Source: Hypoxylon rubiginosum
Lineage: Eukaryota > Ascomycota > Sordariomycetes > Xylariales > Hypoxylaceae
Direction: 5' to 3'
NCBI GenBank assembly: GCA_902806565.1
Contig: CADCXA010000030.1
Span: 124,001 to 188,000 of the forward strand
Length of the DNA: 64,000 bases
The notes below the pieces were generated by a model. It searched no databases. It was not told the origin of the DNA and saw nothing but the letters and a program-made list of their open reading frames with translations. Below, one piece after another: positions 22,799-34,801 of the stretch (positions are counted from its first letter, which is position 1; each line of letters opens with the position of its first letter). Position numbers and translations under genes: made by a program.

Positions 22799-24439
22799 TC
22801 AAGCTCTACCTCCTCGTGACGGGCGCCTGCGTAGACTACCCCCTTTCTCGTGACCGAAGCTAGTACCAGCGCCCGTCTCTCTCCACACATCTTCGCCGTC
22901 TTCCTCATCATCCGCCGGTAGATCTACCAGTGTCTCCCGCTCCAAACTCTCATCCTTGACCTTCACATCGTCATCCTCCTCGTCCTCTTCCTCATGCTTA
23001 ACTCCCCGGTCTCCCTCGCTTACTCCGCCGAAAAAAGAAGACGCCATAGGACCAGCAGGGCCCAGTCGAGGGTTGTCCTCGGCGTCCTCCCACTTAGCTA
23101 CTTCCGCGCCATCGGGATTTCGGCCGGAAATCAGGTTGCCTAAGACCAACCATGCAAAACCCATCGACAGCATCTCGGCGATCCAGAAAGCGGTCGTGCA
23201 CACCACGAACGAGATGATGCGGTGGTTGTACATGGCCCAGCGCATCCCCGTAAGCCGCGCGACAAGCGTCACGGTAGCCGAGTACACCTGAAGGTTCTGT
23301 CCGGCCTCCACGTCCACCAGGATGCTCAGCGGCAGCACGTCCTTGAACTCGACCAGCTCCCCCATCGGGATCGTGAGGGTCGTCTTCTCCGACGCGCCGG
23401 GGTGGAATATGTGATAGAACATGAAAAGGACGCGCGACGTGGTGCTGACGAGCGGGTCCTCGTACGGGATCAGCGTTGGCCGGCGGCTCATGAACACCAC
23501 GCTATCCTCGCGGACGTGCGCGTACGGGTCGTGGGCCATTCCGGAGAAGGAGAACGAAAAGGCCGGGTTTTCTGGCATCGATCTTATCGCAAACAGCGAT
23601 ACCATGAAGTTGCCCCTCCCGAGGTTGGCCGGAGACCGGGGCACTTCGAGTTCCACCGTCACATCGTAGGCCTGCTCAAGCATGAGGTTTGAGGCAAGTG
23701 ACGTGATGCCATAAGGGTTGGTGCCGGAGCTACTTCGTTAGTTCGCACTTACATGTGACCATCGGGAATTGGTGACTTACTTGTACTGTAGGTGCACAGG
23801 TATGGATATGACCTTTTTAGGCACGTAGTTGTAGTAGAAGATGGGATAAGCGATAGCAGCAATACACAACAGTGCCAATGACGCAGCAAAGAACAATAGG
23901 GTGTTGAGATACGTTCTCTTGGCAGCTGGCGAGGTCGCGGCTCTGTACGAGCCTTTCACGTATTGCTATGACGAAGTCAGCAGAGATGCAGCTGCAGCTT
24001 TGCGACAACTACCATATTGACTGACCATTTTTCTAGATGGGGCAGAAGCGCCCTTGGGCGCCTGACCTCGCGATGCGCCAGAATCCAGGTGTTTCGGACG
24101 TGTTGGTTTATCGGACGGAGCTGTAGCGAAGTTGTAGGTCGGAAACACGAGAGGGCGGAAGCTGGCCGAGTCGAGGCATGTGATATTGTTTGGGTTTCCG
24201 TTGTCAGCTGGCTGTGGAACGTCGTGGCGTAGGTACTCGGCGGGGCTCTTGGCGGCCGACACGCCGCTCCGGCTTGGGCTTGAGCTTGGGGTTGGGCTGG
24301 GACTTGGACTCCATTTGCCCCTCCGTAATGGACGATGGAAACTATCAACGTCATCTTCACTAACCTCAACCGATTCATACCTCCTCTTGTAAATCGACGC
24401 AGTTGCCCAAGCGTTATCAATAGGGGGTAACTCGTTCAT
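22799..24439 (-). CDS. Seipin family protein (lipid droplet biogenesis)
   Basis: Exons 24439-24026, 23965-23781 and 23729-22799 (introns 60 and 51 bp) encode 509 residues. After a long Ser/Pro-rich cytosolic N-terminus comes a first membrane span (TLLFFAASLALLCIAAIAYPIF), then a lumenal beta-sandwich domain (YDVTVELEVPRSPANLGRGNFMV, a family hallmark) and a second span (ISFVVCTTAFWIAEMLSMGFAWLV). The tail is acidic (EEEDEEDDD) and ends in a basic SLRRRPSRGG. Family role: an ER ring at ER-lipid-droplet contacts that controls droplet number and size. The first in-frame ATG is at 24439; the frame upstream has no ATG. Length is above yeast seipin because of both tails, which is usual in filamentous fungi. 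Confidence 0.9.
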
Positions 24440-24908
24440 GGCGAAGGAATTGATCGGATATTGGGCCACGTAAGGTGACACAATCTTCAACAGTTATTAC
24501 AGAGGTGTCACTGAATCGATATTTGAATGACGAATTTATGGAACAGTTTTATATAATTATCAAAATGCAATCTCATATCCCCAAACTCCCCAAGTCTTTG
24601 ACGGCCGTGCCTTGATGCTACCTAGGTAGCTATGAGTAAAAAGGACGGACTTACACGAATGCTTGCTTTTCCGAACACGCATACGTCTGCCTCAGCAAAA
24701 GACCCAAAGCAGACGACAAGAAATTCAAAGACCAAAACAAACCAATTCGCCTGCCTGCTAGGTAAACGCATGTGCGTATCGTTCCTCATGGCCATATTCA
24801 CATAGTACAACAAAAACAGATTAACTACAGCTTTCGTGAGCCGCATCAATCTTTGTCTCGTCAATCAAGAGCAAGTCCAGAGATATGTCCTGTTCCTTGA
24901 TAAAGGCT
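24440..24908. other. Intergenic, seipin promoter and 3' flank of the F-BAR gene
   Basis: About 470 bp. Contains TACCTAGGTA at 24619-24628. No gene is seen; an 80-codon minus-strand frame at 24622-24864 is not supported. Confidence 0.5.
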
Positions 24909-27900
24909 TTAACAGGCTTGGAGGTAATTACTAGGCACTAGCCCACCTCTTCCAACGCCTTGTCCTGAATGGATCTCAGCCTCCCACCATCCATCATCCT
25001 GGTGTCGAAGAACGGCTAGGACATCGCCTTTGGCGAATCCAAGCTCCTCGGGAATCGCTGCCTGGTACATATACAGTGCTCGAGCTATTAATCTGTTAGC
25101 TGCCGTATAAATGGATGTTAATGCTGATGTCTGAGCTTACCGTAGTGTAGAATGGCACGGCCGTCTGGCGTGTATTGTCGGCTCGGATCTACCACGCTCT
25201 GGCTTCGCGGTTTGGAAGTCTCCGCTAACGGGTCCCGACCATCGTAGAATGTCATGGCTCGCGAGCTGTGACTCGTATCAGGTCTGCCGTTGCTACCCCT
25301 CCCGCGCATCGACCCGCCGTAAACGGACCCGTCTCCTCCGACTGGAGCAAGCGCCATCGCCATCTCACTAGCTCTACTAGCGGGACGGCTATAGTCACCC
25401 CTGTAGGGAGACGGAGAGGCTGCTCTCACTGAATTGGTCGACGAGTTGTGCCTGTGGTATCCTTGGTCTGAGCCGCGCTTAACGGACATACTAGCTTGCG
25501 GCGAGTTCCGTGCCTGAGCACCCCCGTACGAACTAGGTGATGCTGCTTGCGGCGAGTTTCGCATTTGATTGCCACCATATGAGCTTGGAGAAGCCGCTGG
25601 AGCCGTATATGTCTTTGGCGAAGCTGCTTGTGCTTGCGTGGAATTTCGATGTTGCTGTTGGCTGCTACTATACGGGTTCGGCGATACTGAGCGATGGCTC
25701 TGGCGTGTGTCCGGATGTATAGAAGGCTGTGGGGAAGCGCTGCGAGGAGGTGCTGGCGAAGCTGCACGAGGCATGTTACGAGGCATGTCGTTGCCTCGAG
25801 TCGTCGGGCGAGATGGGGTACTACTAAACGATTGTCCACCGCTATACGCGCTGGATCCAGGGCGTTTCTGGTTAAATATGTCTCTTGTTTGTTCCACATA
25901 CTTTCGTGACGACTCTTTCATTGCCTTGGACGTGACGGCCGGAGGCGGAACTCCCAGTCGCTGCACTTGCTGGTCGTACGATGGAGGCGGAGTGCCTCTA
26001 ATACCGGCGGCCAGGTCACTGTTTCCTCTACTAGGTGCAGGAACGGAACGGGACATTGCCGGGGATCGATCAGATACACGATCAGGTCTAGGGGTGGCAA
26101 TGCCGTGATAGTGATCTGCGGAGATACGCTCTGCGGCCGCCTTGTTGCCAGCTACACCTTTCAGTTCTGCTAGAGCAAGAGCAATAGGGTCCTGTTGCTC
26201 CTGTGGAGGTTCCGCTTCGTCGGCATGCTTGTTGCGTTTGTCCGTGTTAGCTACGGGGAATACGTTCTGTCCTATATTCAAGGCTAGGCTCGCGTTAGCC
26301 TCGATAGGCTCAGGACTGGCAGTTTTCTCTATCCTGTCTGCAATCAGGTTCCGAGGCTCTGGCGGTTGGTAGGCTTGAGGTCGGCGAGGAGCTGGAGCGT
26401 TCTGAGATGACACGGGCCCCCAGGTGTTCCTGTTCGATGACTGAGCCGGCGGCTGCACGTCCTTCATGCTCTTCCTTCGGAACGGACTGTGATTCTGGAA
26501 AAAGCCACTCTTCTTCTTAAGCATTCGCTTTTCCGGTTGTGCCACTGGCGCTGGCTCCTGTTTCACGGGCGATACCTTGCCGCTTGGTGGTTCCTGACTA
26601 GAGAAAGACGTCGGGTTCGAGTATTCACTGTTGTCATCGCGGCTTGATGGCCGCGCCGACAAGTTAGAGCTCGTGGCCGAGTTCATACCATCCGTACGAC
26701 ATAGCATGGTCATTCCGTCCATGGGGTATGGATCATGGGGCACGGGTGCGAATTGGGAGGCGTCATATTGTGCTCCGTTACTATCTTGTCGCCGGCCTCG
26801 CGGAGCTAGATCTCGAGAAGCTACAACAGAGCTTGGAGCTTTCTCTACTGGCGCGGGTGGCTCCCTGCGAGTCGGGGCCGAGGGTTCATTGCGAACCAAA
26901 TCTCGCACCACTAAGGGGTTGGTTTCACGTTGTAGATCTCGAGGAAGAAGGGGATTAGGGTCGTGTCTTTGCAAGTCTCGAACAAGAGCCTGGTCAACTT
27001 CGTAACGTGGTTCTCGGGAAAGAGGAGGGTTAGGCTCCCGGTGTTGCAGTTCTCGAGACATAGGGGGGATGGCGTTATGGCGTTGCATGTCACGAGAGAC
27101 AGCTGGAGAATCCGGCTCGCGTCGCTGTAGTTCTCGAGCTAGTGAGGAATTGGGGTCGTGATGAGATTCATAAGTAGATGGTTGAGGCGAAGGAGCGCGG
27201 AACCCTGGGTTGATACTCCTCGGGAACTGCTGCTGCAAGCCGTTTGTTTGTCGTCGATCTTGAAGAGGCATTATAGCACCCATTGCTTTTTGAGACATCG
27301 ACTCCGGTTCCTTGACCGTGAGCGGAGGAGGCTCATGGTGTGCTAGATCTCGAGCAAGAGCTGAGTTAGGGTCATGATGCGACTCGAAGGTAGATGGCTG
27401 AGGCGAGGAAGTGCGGAATGCAGGGTTGATGCTTCGTGGAAACTGAGCCACAGAATAGTTCTCGTCGTCCGAAACTTCGGAATGATGGTCTTCCATGTCG
27501 CCTCGGCAGAAGTTGATATACTTGGGCGGGTCGGGAATCTCCTGGCCGGTTCCCCTTTCATTGATGAAGTTGAGTATGTCTTTCTCGACATCCATCGTCT
27601 CGAGCGACAAGCGGATCTTCTCGCACGATGCGTCGTCGCTGACACAGACAGTCGACGCGATGTTGGCAAAGGTCCACAAGCTGCTCTTTGTAAAGTCTAG
27701 CCTCTCCTCTTCCAAGTCCTGGAATTTGTCGGCGGCCGCCTTCCACTCTCTGTTCCATCTTGCGGTTGTCTCTTCGAGAGCCTTGATTGCGTTCTCGTAT
27801 TCGGTATTAGTTGTGGCTAAGCTGATCTGTGTCTTCTCCAGTCTGGCCTTATTCTTTCTTTCTTCTTGGCCCATGACCATGTGCCCTTGAGCAAGGTACC

Positions 27901-28545
27901 CTTTGATTTTCAAACAATCTTGCTCATAACGATCACGAGTCTATGATAATCCACGTCAGCTTGAATAGCCAGTCGACAGAATATTTGGTTGCCACTGACC
28001 TTGTTGACCATATTCGTCTGTTGTATCTTGACTTTGAGAAGTTTCTCTACCGTATTCTGGACTATTTTTCGTCTCTCTTTCATACCTCCGGCGAAGGCAG
28101 CCAGCGGCTCCTCCAACTCGGATTTCATCTGGGACGCAATATTGGCATGCTGTTTTCCCATTGACTCGACTTCTCCTCGAACGGTGTCTAGAGAGATCCT
28201 TAGGCTTCCCATCTCGTGTGTTCCCAACGATTTTCGACATAGCGATAGGAGTTTGCGCGCGTATTCTTCTTCGATAGAGCAACGGGCTGGTGTAGCACAT
28301 GTGTTAGCCTGAAAGCGTAAGAATATGGTCAGTATGGCTTACCACTATAAAAGGATCTAAGCTCGTCGCTGGTCTGCTTCGCAGAGGCCATGCGATCGAG
28401 CAACGGCCCGACACCAGCGTCATCTTTGCCCCAGAAGTTATTGGCAACTGTTTGTGCCAATGTCAGTATTTCTTAGCCTGCGATGTTATAACTTGGAGAA
28501 CGTACACGACAGGGAAACTGTCGGGCCATCCGTGGCCGTAGGCAT
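24909..28545 (-). CDS. F-BAR and SH3 cytokinesis protein, Cdc15/Imp2/Hof1 family
   Basis: Five exons read 28545-28506, 28447-28343, 28286-28000, 27940-25141 and 25084-24909, giving 1135 residues with all phases closing. The 40-base first exon plus the second give SFANNFWGKDD, the classic F-BAR start. ARCSIEEEYARKLL and the coiled-coil helices continue to about residue 270. A long disordered Ser/Pro/Arg-rich linker contains degenerate repeats (RDLQRHEPN-like units around 27000-27200 and SPSSYGG units around 25500-25650). The last exon encodes a complete SH3 domain (ALYMYQAA, DGWWEAEI, GLVPSNYLQ). Family role: membrane-curving scaffold of the actomyosin ring and septum. In the second intron the first acceptor AG would give an immediate stop (GGC TAA), so the next AG (28288-28287) must be used. 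Confidence 0.92.
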
Positions 28546-29632
28546 CCTCCCCGATTCTTTCACGGAAAAGGGTGTTGTCTACAATCAATGGCCTGATATC
28601 GATGAATTTGGCGACGGCGGACTTGTAATAATTCGATGGACGATCGAATCGGGATGTCTTGAAATTAGATTATCGCTATCAATCAAAAAGCGAGTCCTTC
28701 GCGGGAGATCGGTGATAGTACAGAGAGGTTAGGAATGTGTTGACTTTGAAAATGTAATCGCTTGTGGTAGGGGTCCAAGAAGGAGAGATACAGGAGAAGA
28801 TGGAATTGTTTACTAATGGTAACCCTGTTGCCCCAGTGATGGGAATTTTAGTGGAAACTGTTAGGGGTCTTGGGGGTCCGCGCTGATAATGTGGGGTGGC
28901 TGGGCAGCTGTGCACTGGCAGACTGGCTGACTGGGCGGTGGGCGCTAAACCTGATGAAACATTCTGGAGAATTGGATGATAGGATATTTTCTTTCGAGTC
29001 TTCGAGTCTTCCAACTTCAAGTCATTGTTGCTACACGTTTCAGTTCAGTTTTTAATCTAGCCAACCAATAAAGCAGTTCGCATCATCATTTATTAGACAT
29101 TTACCATTATCTAACTCCTCATATGCGCCTTTATTCCTCTGTCTGGGGACTTCTTCAGTTTGTGCCATACTACCTAAGCGCCGTCGTTATGGCGAGCTGT
29201 TCTATATTCTATATAACCAACTAAGAGGCTCACCTATTGCCTGTCTAAATCTCCTTCGCTCTACTTAATGATTGCTCCTCTTCCACAAGAACCGTCCATT
29301 CCGGTAGATGAATTCCCTACCTACACTAGACGGGCTAAGCTATTCTCATGCTAATGATTGTCTCCTACCCCGAAAAAATCACTGCTCCCGGTGCGGGGGA
29401 ACGTCTCTCTTCCAGCTAACCAACTCCGCGATGCCGACCGTTGCGTCACATGGCTTCGGCATTTAATACGGGAGGGCAATCATTTAATCTATCAAGTACA
29501 GGACATGTGCGGGACTACTAAACCCGGTGCGATGGAAGTGATAAATACATAGTAGGTAGTCTGCTGTCAAGCATGAAATCTGTATTTCTGAGACTACTAC
29601 GGCAATGCAATAAAGTCCATATACCTATCAAC
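28546..29632. promoter_or_regulatory. Divergent promoter region of the F-BAR and maleylacetate reductase genes
   Basis: About 1.1 kb between two start codons facing away from each other. Only short frames are present. A CT-rich stretch near 29100-29290 may belong to the plus-strand promoter. No known operator is recognised. Confidence 0.5.
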
Positions 29633-30706
29633 ATGGATAGCTTTGAGTATAATTCCAGTCCTGCTCGTATTGTCTTCGGGAGCGGCACTATCAAGAAAGT
29701 ACCAGACGAACTTGCGCGAGCCAAGGTGTCCAAGCCCTTCCTCCTCAGCACGCCTCAACAAGTTAGCCACATCGATTTGCTAAAGAATGTTCTCGGCGAT
29801 ATCGTTTCTGGAGTGTTCTCCGAGGCCACGATGCATACTCCAGTGGAGGTGACCGAGAAGGCTCTTGAACAACTCAAGTCCTCGGGGGCCGACTCTATTG
29901 TCTCCATTGGTGGCGGGAGCACCGTTGGTCTAGGCAAAGCTCTCAGCATCCGGTCCGGGCTCTTTCACCTAACGATTCCAACGACATATGCTGGTAGCGA
30001 GGTCACTCCAATCCTAGGCGAGACGGACGCCGGGAAGAAGACTACGAGATCAGATCCCAAGATCTTGCCGAGCACCGTCGTCTACGACGTCAATCTCACC
30101 ATGACCCTCCCAGTCAGTCTTACAGCTACTAGTGGGGTCAATGCCATTGCGCATTCTGTCGAAGCTCTATACGCGCGCAACACCAACCCGATCATCAACT
30201 TGCTTGCGCTGGAAGGGGTGAAGGCTCTCGCGAGCTCTCTTCCGGTCCTAATTTCCGATCCATCGTCGCAGGCGGCCCGGTCGTCCGCCTTATATGGTGC
30301 CTGGCTTTGTGGAACCTGTCTCGGCAGCGTAGGCATGTCCATCCACCACAAGCTATGCCATACCCTAGGAGGCAGCTTCAACCTCCCGCACTCCGAGACG
30401 CACACTATAGTGCTCCCGCATGCATTGTCGTATAATGCCCCAAAGGTTCCCGGGGCGATGGAAGCGTTGGCCGCAGCTCTACCGGAGAGCGAGGGCGACG
30501 CTACGAGAGGCCTGAACATCCTCTTGCAGAAGTTGAAGGTCGAACGGGGACTGAAAGCCCTGGGCATGCAAGAGAGCGATATCGACAAGGCAGCTGACAT
30601 CGCCGTGAGCAATCCGTATTGGAATCCCCGGCCCATCGAAAGGGGTCCGATAAGGGAACTGATTCGGCGAGCGTGGGCCGGAGAGGAAGCGAGGGCTGAC
30701 TTGTAG
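29633..30706 (+). CDS. Maleylacetate reductase (iron-alcohol-dehydrogenase fold)
   Basis: A single exon of 357 residues if started at ATG 29633 (MDSFEYNSSPARIVFGSG), the usual beginning of the family; an upstream in-frame ATG at 29573 would add 20 residues without family likeness. NAD(P)-binding GGGST lies at about 93-97, and TTYAGSEVTPILGE, GVNAIAHSVEALY and HHKLCHTLGGSFNLPHSETH carry the His-rich pocket. The enzyme reduces maleylacetate to 3-oxoadipate in the hydroxyquinol branch of aromatic catabolism (resorcinol, hydroxybenzoates). No ring-cleaving dioxygenase is seen beside it. Length matches the family. Confidence 0.9.
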   Translation: MDSFEYNSSPARIVFGSGTIKKVPDELARAKVSKPFLLSTPQQVSHIDLLKNVLGDIVSGVFSEATMHTPVEVTEKALEQLKSSGADSIVSIGGGSTVGLGKALSIRSGLFHLTIPTTYAGSEVTPILGETDAGKKTTRSDPKILPSTVVYDVNLTMTLPVSLTATSGVNAIAHSVEALYARNTNPIINLLALEGVKALASSLPVLISDPSSQAARSSALYGAWLCGTCLGSVGMSIHHKLCHTLGGSFNLPHSETHTIVLPHALSYNAPKVPGAMEALAAALPESEGDATRGLNILLQKLKVERGLKALGMQESDIDKAADIAVSNPYWNPRPIERGPIRELIRRAWAGEEARADL

Positions 30707-30966
30707 TAGGCAGTGGCTTAGGTTTCTAAATGGATATGAATCTGATAATATCATTTAACATACTACCATAGTCGTAGGTAATGAGCTACCCCATCACGAG
30801 ATCAACTGCTGGTAAACAAGGGCACATGAAGTCAGCGTTATAAAACGTAAATCGTAATCTGTTCGGGAGAGCCTCTCAATAACATCCTTCTAGACGTCAT
30901 CTTATCAACAGTATAAGTGCCGCCAAATATTTCAACCCCCCGAATACCCAAATTCATGAACTGAAA

Positions 30967-32133
30967 TCACTCATCCCCATCTCGTTTCTTCACAAAATCC
31001 GTCCTAAAATCCAAACCAGCATCCTGCCTCACGACGCCATACAGTGACGATGAATCGAGCTTCCGCCCCCCGTTCGCGTCCGACCACTGCTTCGCCTTTC
31101 TAAGATTCTCGAGCGCCGTATTTGCGACCGTGAGCTCGACGCCGACCTGCGCGGCGCAGTCAACGCCGTGCCCGACATCCTTAATCCCCAAGTCAAGGTC
31201 CGACCACGGTTTCTCGTCCCTGCCTGGCACGTACACGCCAGTTGTTATGCGGACCGAGTCCGAGTGCGCGACGGTGCCGAACACGAGCTCCAGCAGCTTC
31301 TCCAGCGTCGGCGACCCGAGCCCCGTCTTCTCCGCGAACACGTGGCCCTCCGCTACGAGCTCCATGAGCCCTGCCATGAGGAAGTTGCTATATCGAGGGG
31401 AAGAAAAAAAGGGGGGTAGGTGAGTTAGCTGGTTCGTGGGGAAACCCGGAATACGGTAGGTAGGTAGGTTAGGTATTTATGAACTTACCCTGCGGCCTTT
31501 AATAAACTCGCCTTCTCCGGCTCCTCGCCGACGACCATGACCTCGTACGCGATGACGCCTTTCAGAAAAGGGGACACCTTCTCGTACGCAGCGGTCGAGC
31601 CAGCAAATGCGACGAGCAATTTCCCCTCCTCGGCCGTCGGTGTCGCGCCAAAAACCGGCATGGCTGCAAACTCGGCTCCCCTCTCCCGGAGCTTTAGGGT
31701 AAGTGCTTTGGTGGTGTCGGGGTGGATCGTGCTGGTATCGGCCACGATCTTGCCCGCTACGCCATCTCCCAGACTCAGGATTTGCTCTACGATTGACTCT
31801 ACGGCCTTGTCATCGCTAGCCTACATCCCCTTGTCAGCTAAGTAGCGGCTATATAGAATAAAATGCGCATTATATACTGAGAGGACTCACTGAGATGAAT
31901 ATTACATCACTCTCGCTGGCAAGCTGCGCTACGTCCTGGCATCGGGTACCCCCGAGGGCCTCAAGCGCATCGCCGCGGGAGGCCGTACGGTTGAAGATAC
32001 GCAGAGGTTGGTGCCCTTGCGATGTGAGGTGCTTGTGAATATTCTTCGCCATTGCATTGCCCATGCTACCCAAGCCGATCCAACCCAGACGCAAGTCAGA
32101 TTGCGGAGGGCTATTGATAGTGGACGAAGCCAT
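30967..32133 (-). CDS. 3-hydroxyisobutyrate-dehydrogenase-like NAD(P)-dependent reductase
   Basis: Exons 32133-31891, 31820-31489 and 31387-30967 (introns 70 and 101 bp) encode 331 residues. The Rossmann motif GLGSMG is at 20-25, followed by VADTSTIHPDTT (substrate-binding block), AMPVFGATP and KAAGNFLMAGLMEL around the catalytic Lys. The C-terminal helical domain ends FVKKRDGDE. This beta-hydroxyacid dehydrogenase group covers 3-hydroxyisobutyrate, 6-phosphogluconate-like, tartronate semialdehyde and glyoxylate reductases; the exact substrate cannot be told. It lies convergent to maleylacetate reductase with 260 bp between. Confidence 0.88.
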
Positions 32134-32552
32134 TGCGTGTCTTGTTCAATTGAAGGTTCCACCGTGGGTATGAAGAGGAAGCAGTTTAGACGTGAAGTTG
32201 CATCAAGGATAGTATAAAGCGTATCTAAGTAGGGGGTAGATATAGGGACCGCCGAAGCGGAGTTGCATTTGACTCAGTGGTATCAGTTTAGTATTACCTA
32301 ATTCAGCGAGATATGTCCTACCCCTGAGATAGGTAGTAGTGTTTCTCCACTCGATCTAAGTGAATTTGGTAGGGAGACAGAAGTATCAGAGAGAATTGAA
32401 GCTATTGAATAATCGACTTCGCAGACTCAAAGAACACGTATTTTCAAGGACATTTCTTTGAATTGTCGGTATCAATTAAGAACAATATCTATTGTCAGGT
32501 CTATATTCTATATCTACGAGAGATTATCCCATAGCACGCCCATCCACCCCGG
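32134..32552. other. Intergenic, promoter of the hydroxyacid-dehydrogenase-like gene
   Basis: About 420 bp between two minus-strand genes. AT-rich toward 32300-32520 with no gene; the part next to 32133 should be promoter. Confidence 0.5.
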
Positions 32553-33989
32553 TCATAAGACAAGCGAGGGATTGCAGCCGCCCAGCTTCGCGCTCTTCGC
32601 CTTGCCTTCCAGGATAATCTCGCTGACCAACTTCCCCGTAGCCGGCGCGTTCTGGATGCCCCAGCACGTGTGTCCGGCCGCGACGACGAGCCCTTTCGTG
32701 CCGGGCACCTCCCCAATCCAGGGCCCGCCCTGGGGCAGATAGCACGCCTGCTTCGCCAGGACCTGCCCGTCCCTGCCTAGCTCGTCGCTTATCCCGCCGA
32801 CTTGGTAAAGGATGTCCTGGCATCGCGCAGCATCGACTTCGACGTCGGCGGTGGTCAGCGGCAGCTCGGCCACGGTGTCGGTGGGCCCGCACGCGTACGC
32901 GGTCCCGTCCGGTCTCGCGTAGATCTCGGGCTCGACGATCTGCGCACCCCGGAGCGGCCGCTGCGCCGCAGGCGTGCCTCTGGAATTCGCGGCCGTCGGC
33001 GTGGGAAAGCCGGTCGGAAGCCTGATTTCCGTGAAGAGTGCGTATGCCGACACCGGCCTCGGCGTCTTTATGACGACGCTGTGTGCCCGGGCGGCGGTAA
33101 CGGGAATCTCTGGTAAAAGGCGCCTGGTCCACGGTCCCGCAGCTATTACGCAGTCCGTTGTGGGTAAGCTTTCTTCCTTATCGTCCTTCACGTACGTTAC
33201 GCTCTCTACGCCCTTGCCGTCTGCCGTCTTGTTGATACTCGTCACCCTTGCGCCTGTGACGATTTTCACGCCTCTATCTTCAGCCAATTGGGCCATGCTG
33301 CGCGTAAATAATTCTGGGTGCACCTGGGCAGTGTTTTCGGGATTTCCCATTCCTTGGTAGGCGCCTAATGCCTCTTCCGTATCTAGCCAATCGAGGTCTT
33401 CAGGGACGCCTAATTTCCGAAGGGCCTTGTTGTCTTTCTTGTGATCCTTGTGAAGACCCTTGGAGCCCGACTCTGCGCCGCTGCTAGCGGACTCTACTCC
33501 TCCTACATTCTTTGCGCCCTCAAATCCAGACGGAAGACGTGCACGGCATTCGACTTGGCTCGCATAACATCGTCTGTATCCCCACCTCTTATCTCCGTCA
33601 TGCTCTTTAGCAAGCTCGTCGTGAAGTCTGAAGCTTAGCGGCACGATATTTGACGGGAATGCCCATAGCGCAAGCAAGCCACCCGCCTTTCCACTGGCGC
33701 CACCGGCAATGCCCTCGTGCGACGGGTTCTTCTTTGACGCGGTGGTGGGGTCGGCGAGCGTTGCGGGGTCGGTGATGCTATCTGGTGTTCGACCCCCTGC
33801 GCTGCTAGACGAAGCTTCGAGGAGGGTTATGCGATGCGCTTCGGGAGAATAGGAGGGGTGTCGGGTAAGGAAATATGCAGTACAGCATCCAATGATGCCG
33901 CCACCTATGATGGTGATTTCTTTCGGTGTGGAGGACATCTTGCGGCTTGCTGCGGAATTAAGGAGACGTATTGGAGAAAGAGTTAGCAT
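32553..33989 (-). CDS. FAD-dependent oxidoreductase (DAO fold), Tda3-like
   Basis: A single exon of 478 residues from ATG 33989; a second in-frame ATG at 33938 (MSSTPKEITIIGGG) is the more conserved start and would give 461 residues. The FAD dinucleotide motif IIGGGIIGCCTAYFL is near the N-terminus. GGASGKAGGLLALW is a block seen in Tda3-like and glycine-oxidase-like proteins, and QGGPWIGEVPGTKGLVVAAGHTCWGIQNAPATGKL closes the fold. Yeast Tda3 is a putative oxidoreductase linked to endosome-to-Golgi retrieval and stress; its substrate is unknown. A 25-residue Ser/Ala-rich insert lies around the GVESASSGAESG region. Confidence 0.85.
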   Translation of the reverse strand: MLTLSPIRLLNSAASRKMSSTPKEITIIGGGIIGCCTAYFLTRHPSYSPEAHRITLLEASSSSAGGRTPDSITDPATLADPTTASKKNPSHEGIAGGASGKAGGLLALWAFPSNIVPLSFRLHDELAKEHDGDKRWGYRRCYASQVECRARLPSGFEGAKNVGGVESASSGAESGSKGLHKDHKKDNKALRKLGVPEDLDWLDTEEALGAYQGMGNPENTAQVHPELFTRSMAQLAEDRGVKIVTGARVTSINKTADGKGVESVTYVKDDKEESLPTTDCVIAAGPWTRRLLPEIPVTAARAHSVVIKTPRPVSAYALFTEIRLPTGFPTPTAANSRGTPAAQRPLRGAQIVEPEIYARPDGTAYACGPTDTVAELPLTTADVEVDAARCQDILYQVGGISDELGRDGQVLAKQACYLPQGGPWIGEVPGTKGLVVAAGHTCWGIQNAPATGKLVSEIILEGKAKSAKLGGCNPSLVL

Positions 33990-34801
33990 TAAGTTTAGGT
34001 TTAGGTCGCGGCCATGCCCCTTTCTTTTCTATGCCCATAATAATGGAAACGTAGCAGTTGAAGCTCCCACCTTGGTTTTGTTATTATATGCCCTCCTTAA
34101 TGTCATGGTGGGGTCTTGAAGGCTACGTCATTGAATTGACTATACCTACCACTGGCATGGCTGCTATTCATTTATCAGGTGTGATATGGATACTGCTTAA
34201 CTTAATAATCTACCCCTATTATTGATCTGGTCAGGCTCTTTTAGTAATTCGTAACTTTGCTGCTTTATCAATGACAAGTGAACACAAGTGAACAAGGTCA
34301 AAATATCAACGTTTGCATACAAAGATATTATTTCGGTATATATTCGTACGTTCACCTATGTATATGTAGCAAACGTACGTCTCTCTTGGAGGTTGCTCAA
34401 AGACGCGAAATATTGAAATAGGGGTGTATCCAAACGCCTCAACTTTGTTAATAATATGTATGACTATAGAAACGAGTATTATATCATATTTTAATCGGAT
34501 TAAAAGACTCATTAGCTTCGAGTGGTCTATCCTTTACCTACCTTACTTATGTTCCTCCTATTTTCGGGCTTATTGTTCGGAGTAGCACATCAAAGAAGTC
34601 ACATAGAAAGAAATCAATGGCAAACTCGGTTGAAAATAAATCTCTTAGCTCTACTAAGAGGTGTAATGTAATATATACATTTGAAATAAAAAATATATAT
34701 GTACAAGAACGTAACTATATCGTCGTAACATAACCATACCATCCAAATCCGTTCATAATATATCTTAACAAAGGAAATGTTCATTTCAACATAACTAACG
34801 C
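33990..34801. other. AT-rich intergenic region
   Basis: About 810 bp between two minus-strand genes, with A/T runs near 34680-34700. The right half is the 3' flank of the unknown gene at 34802. Only short frames are seen; none is called. Confidence 0.5.
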
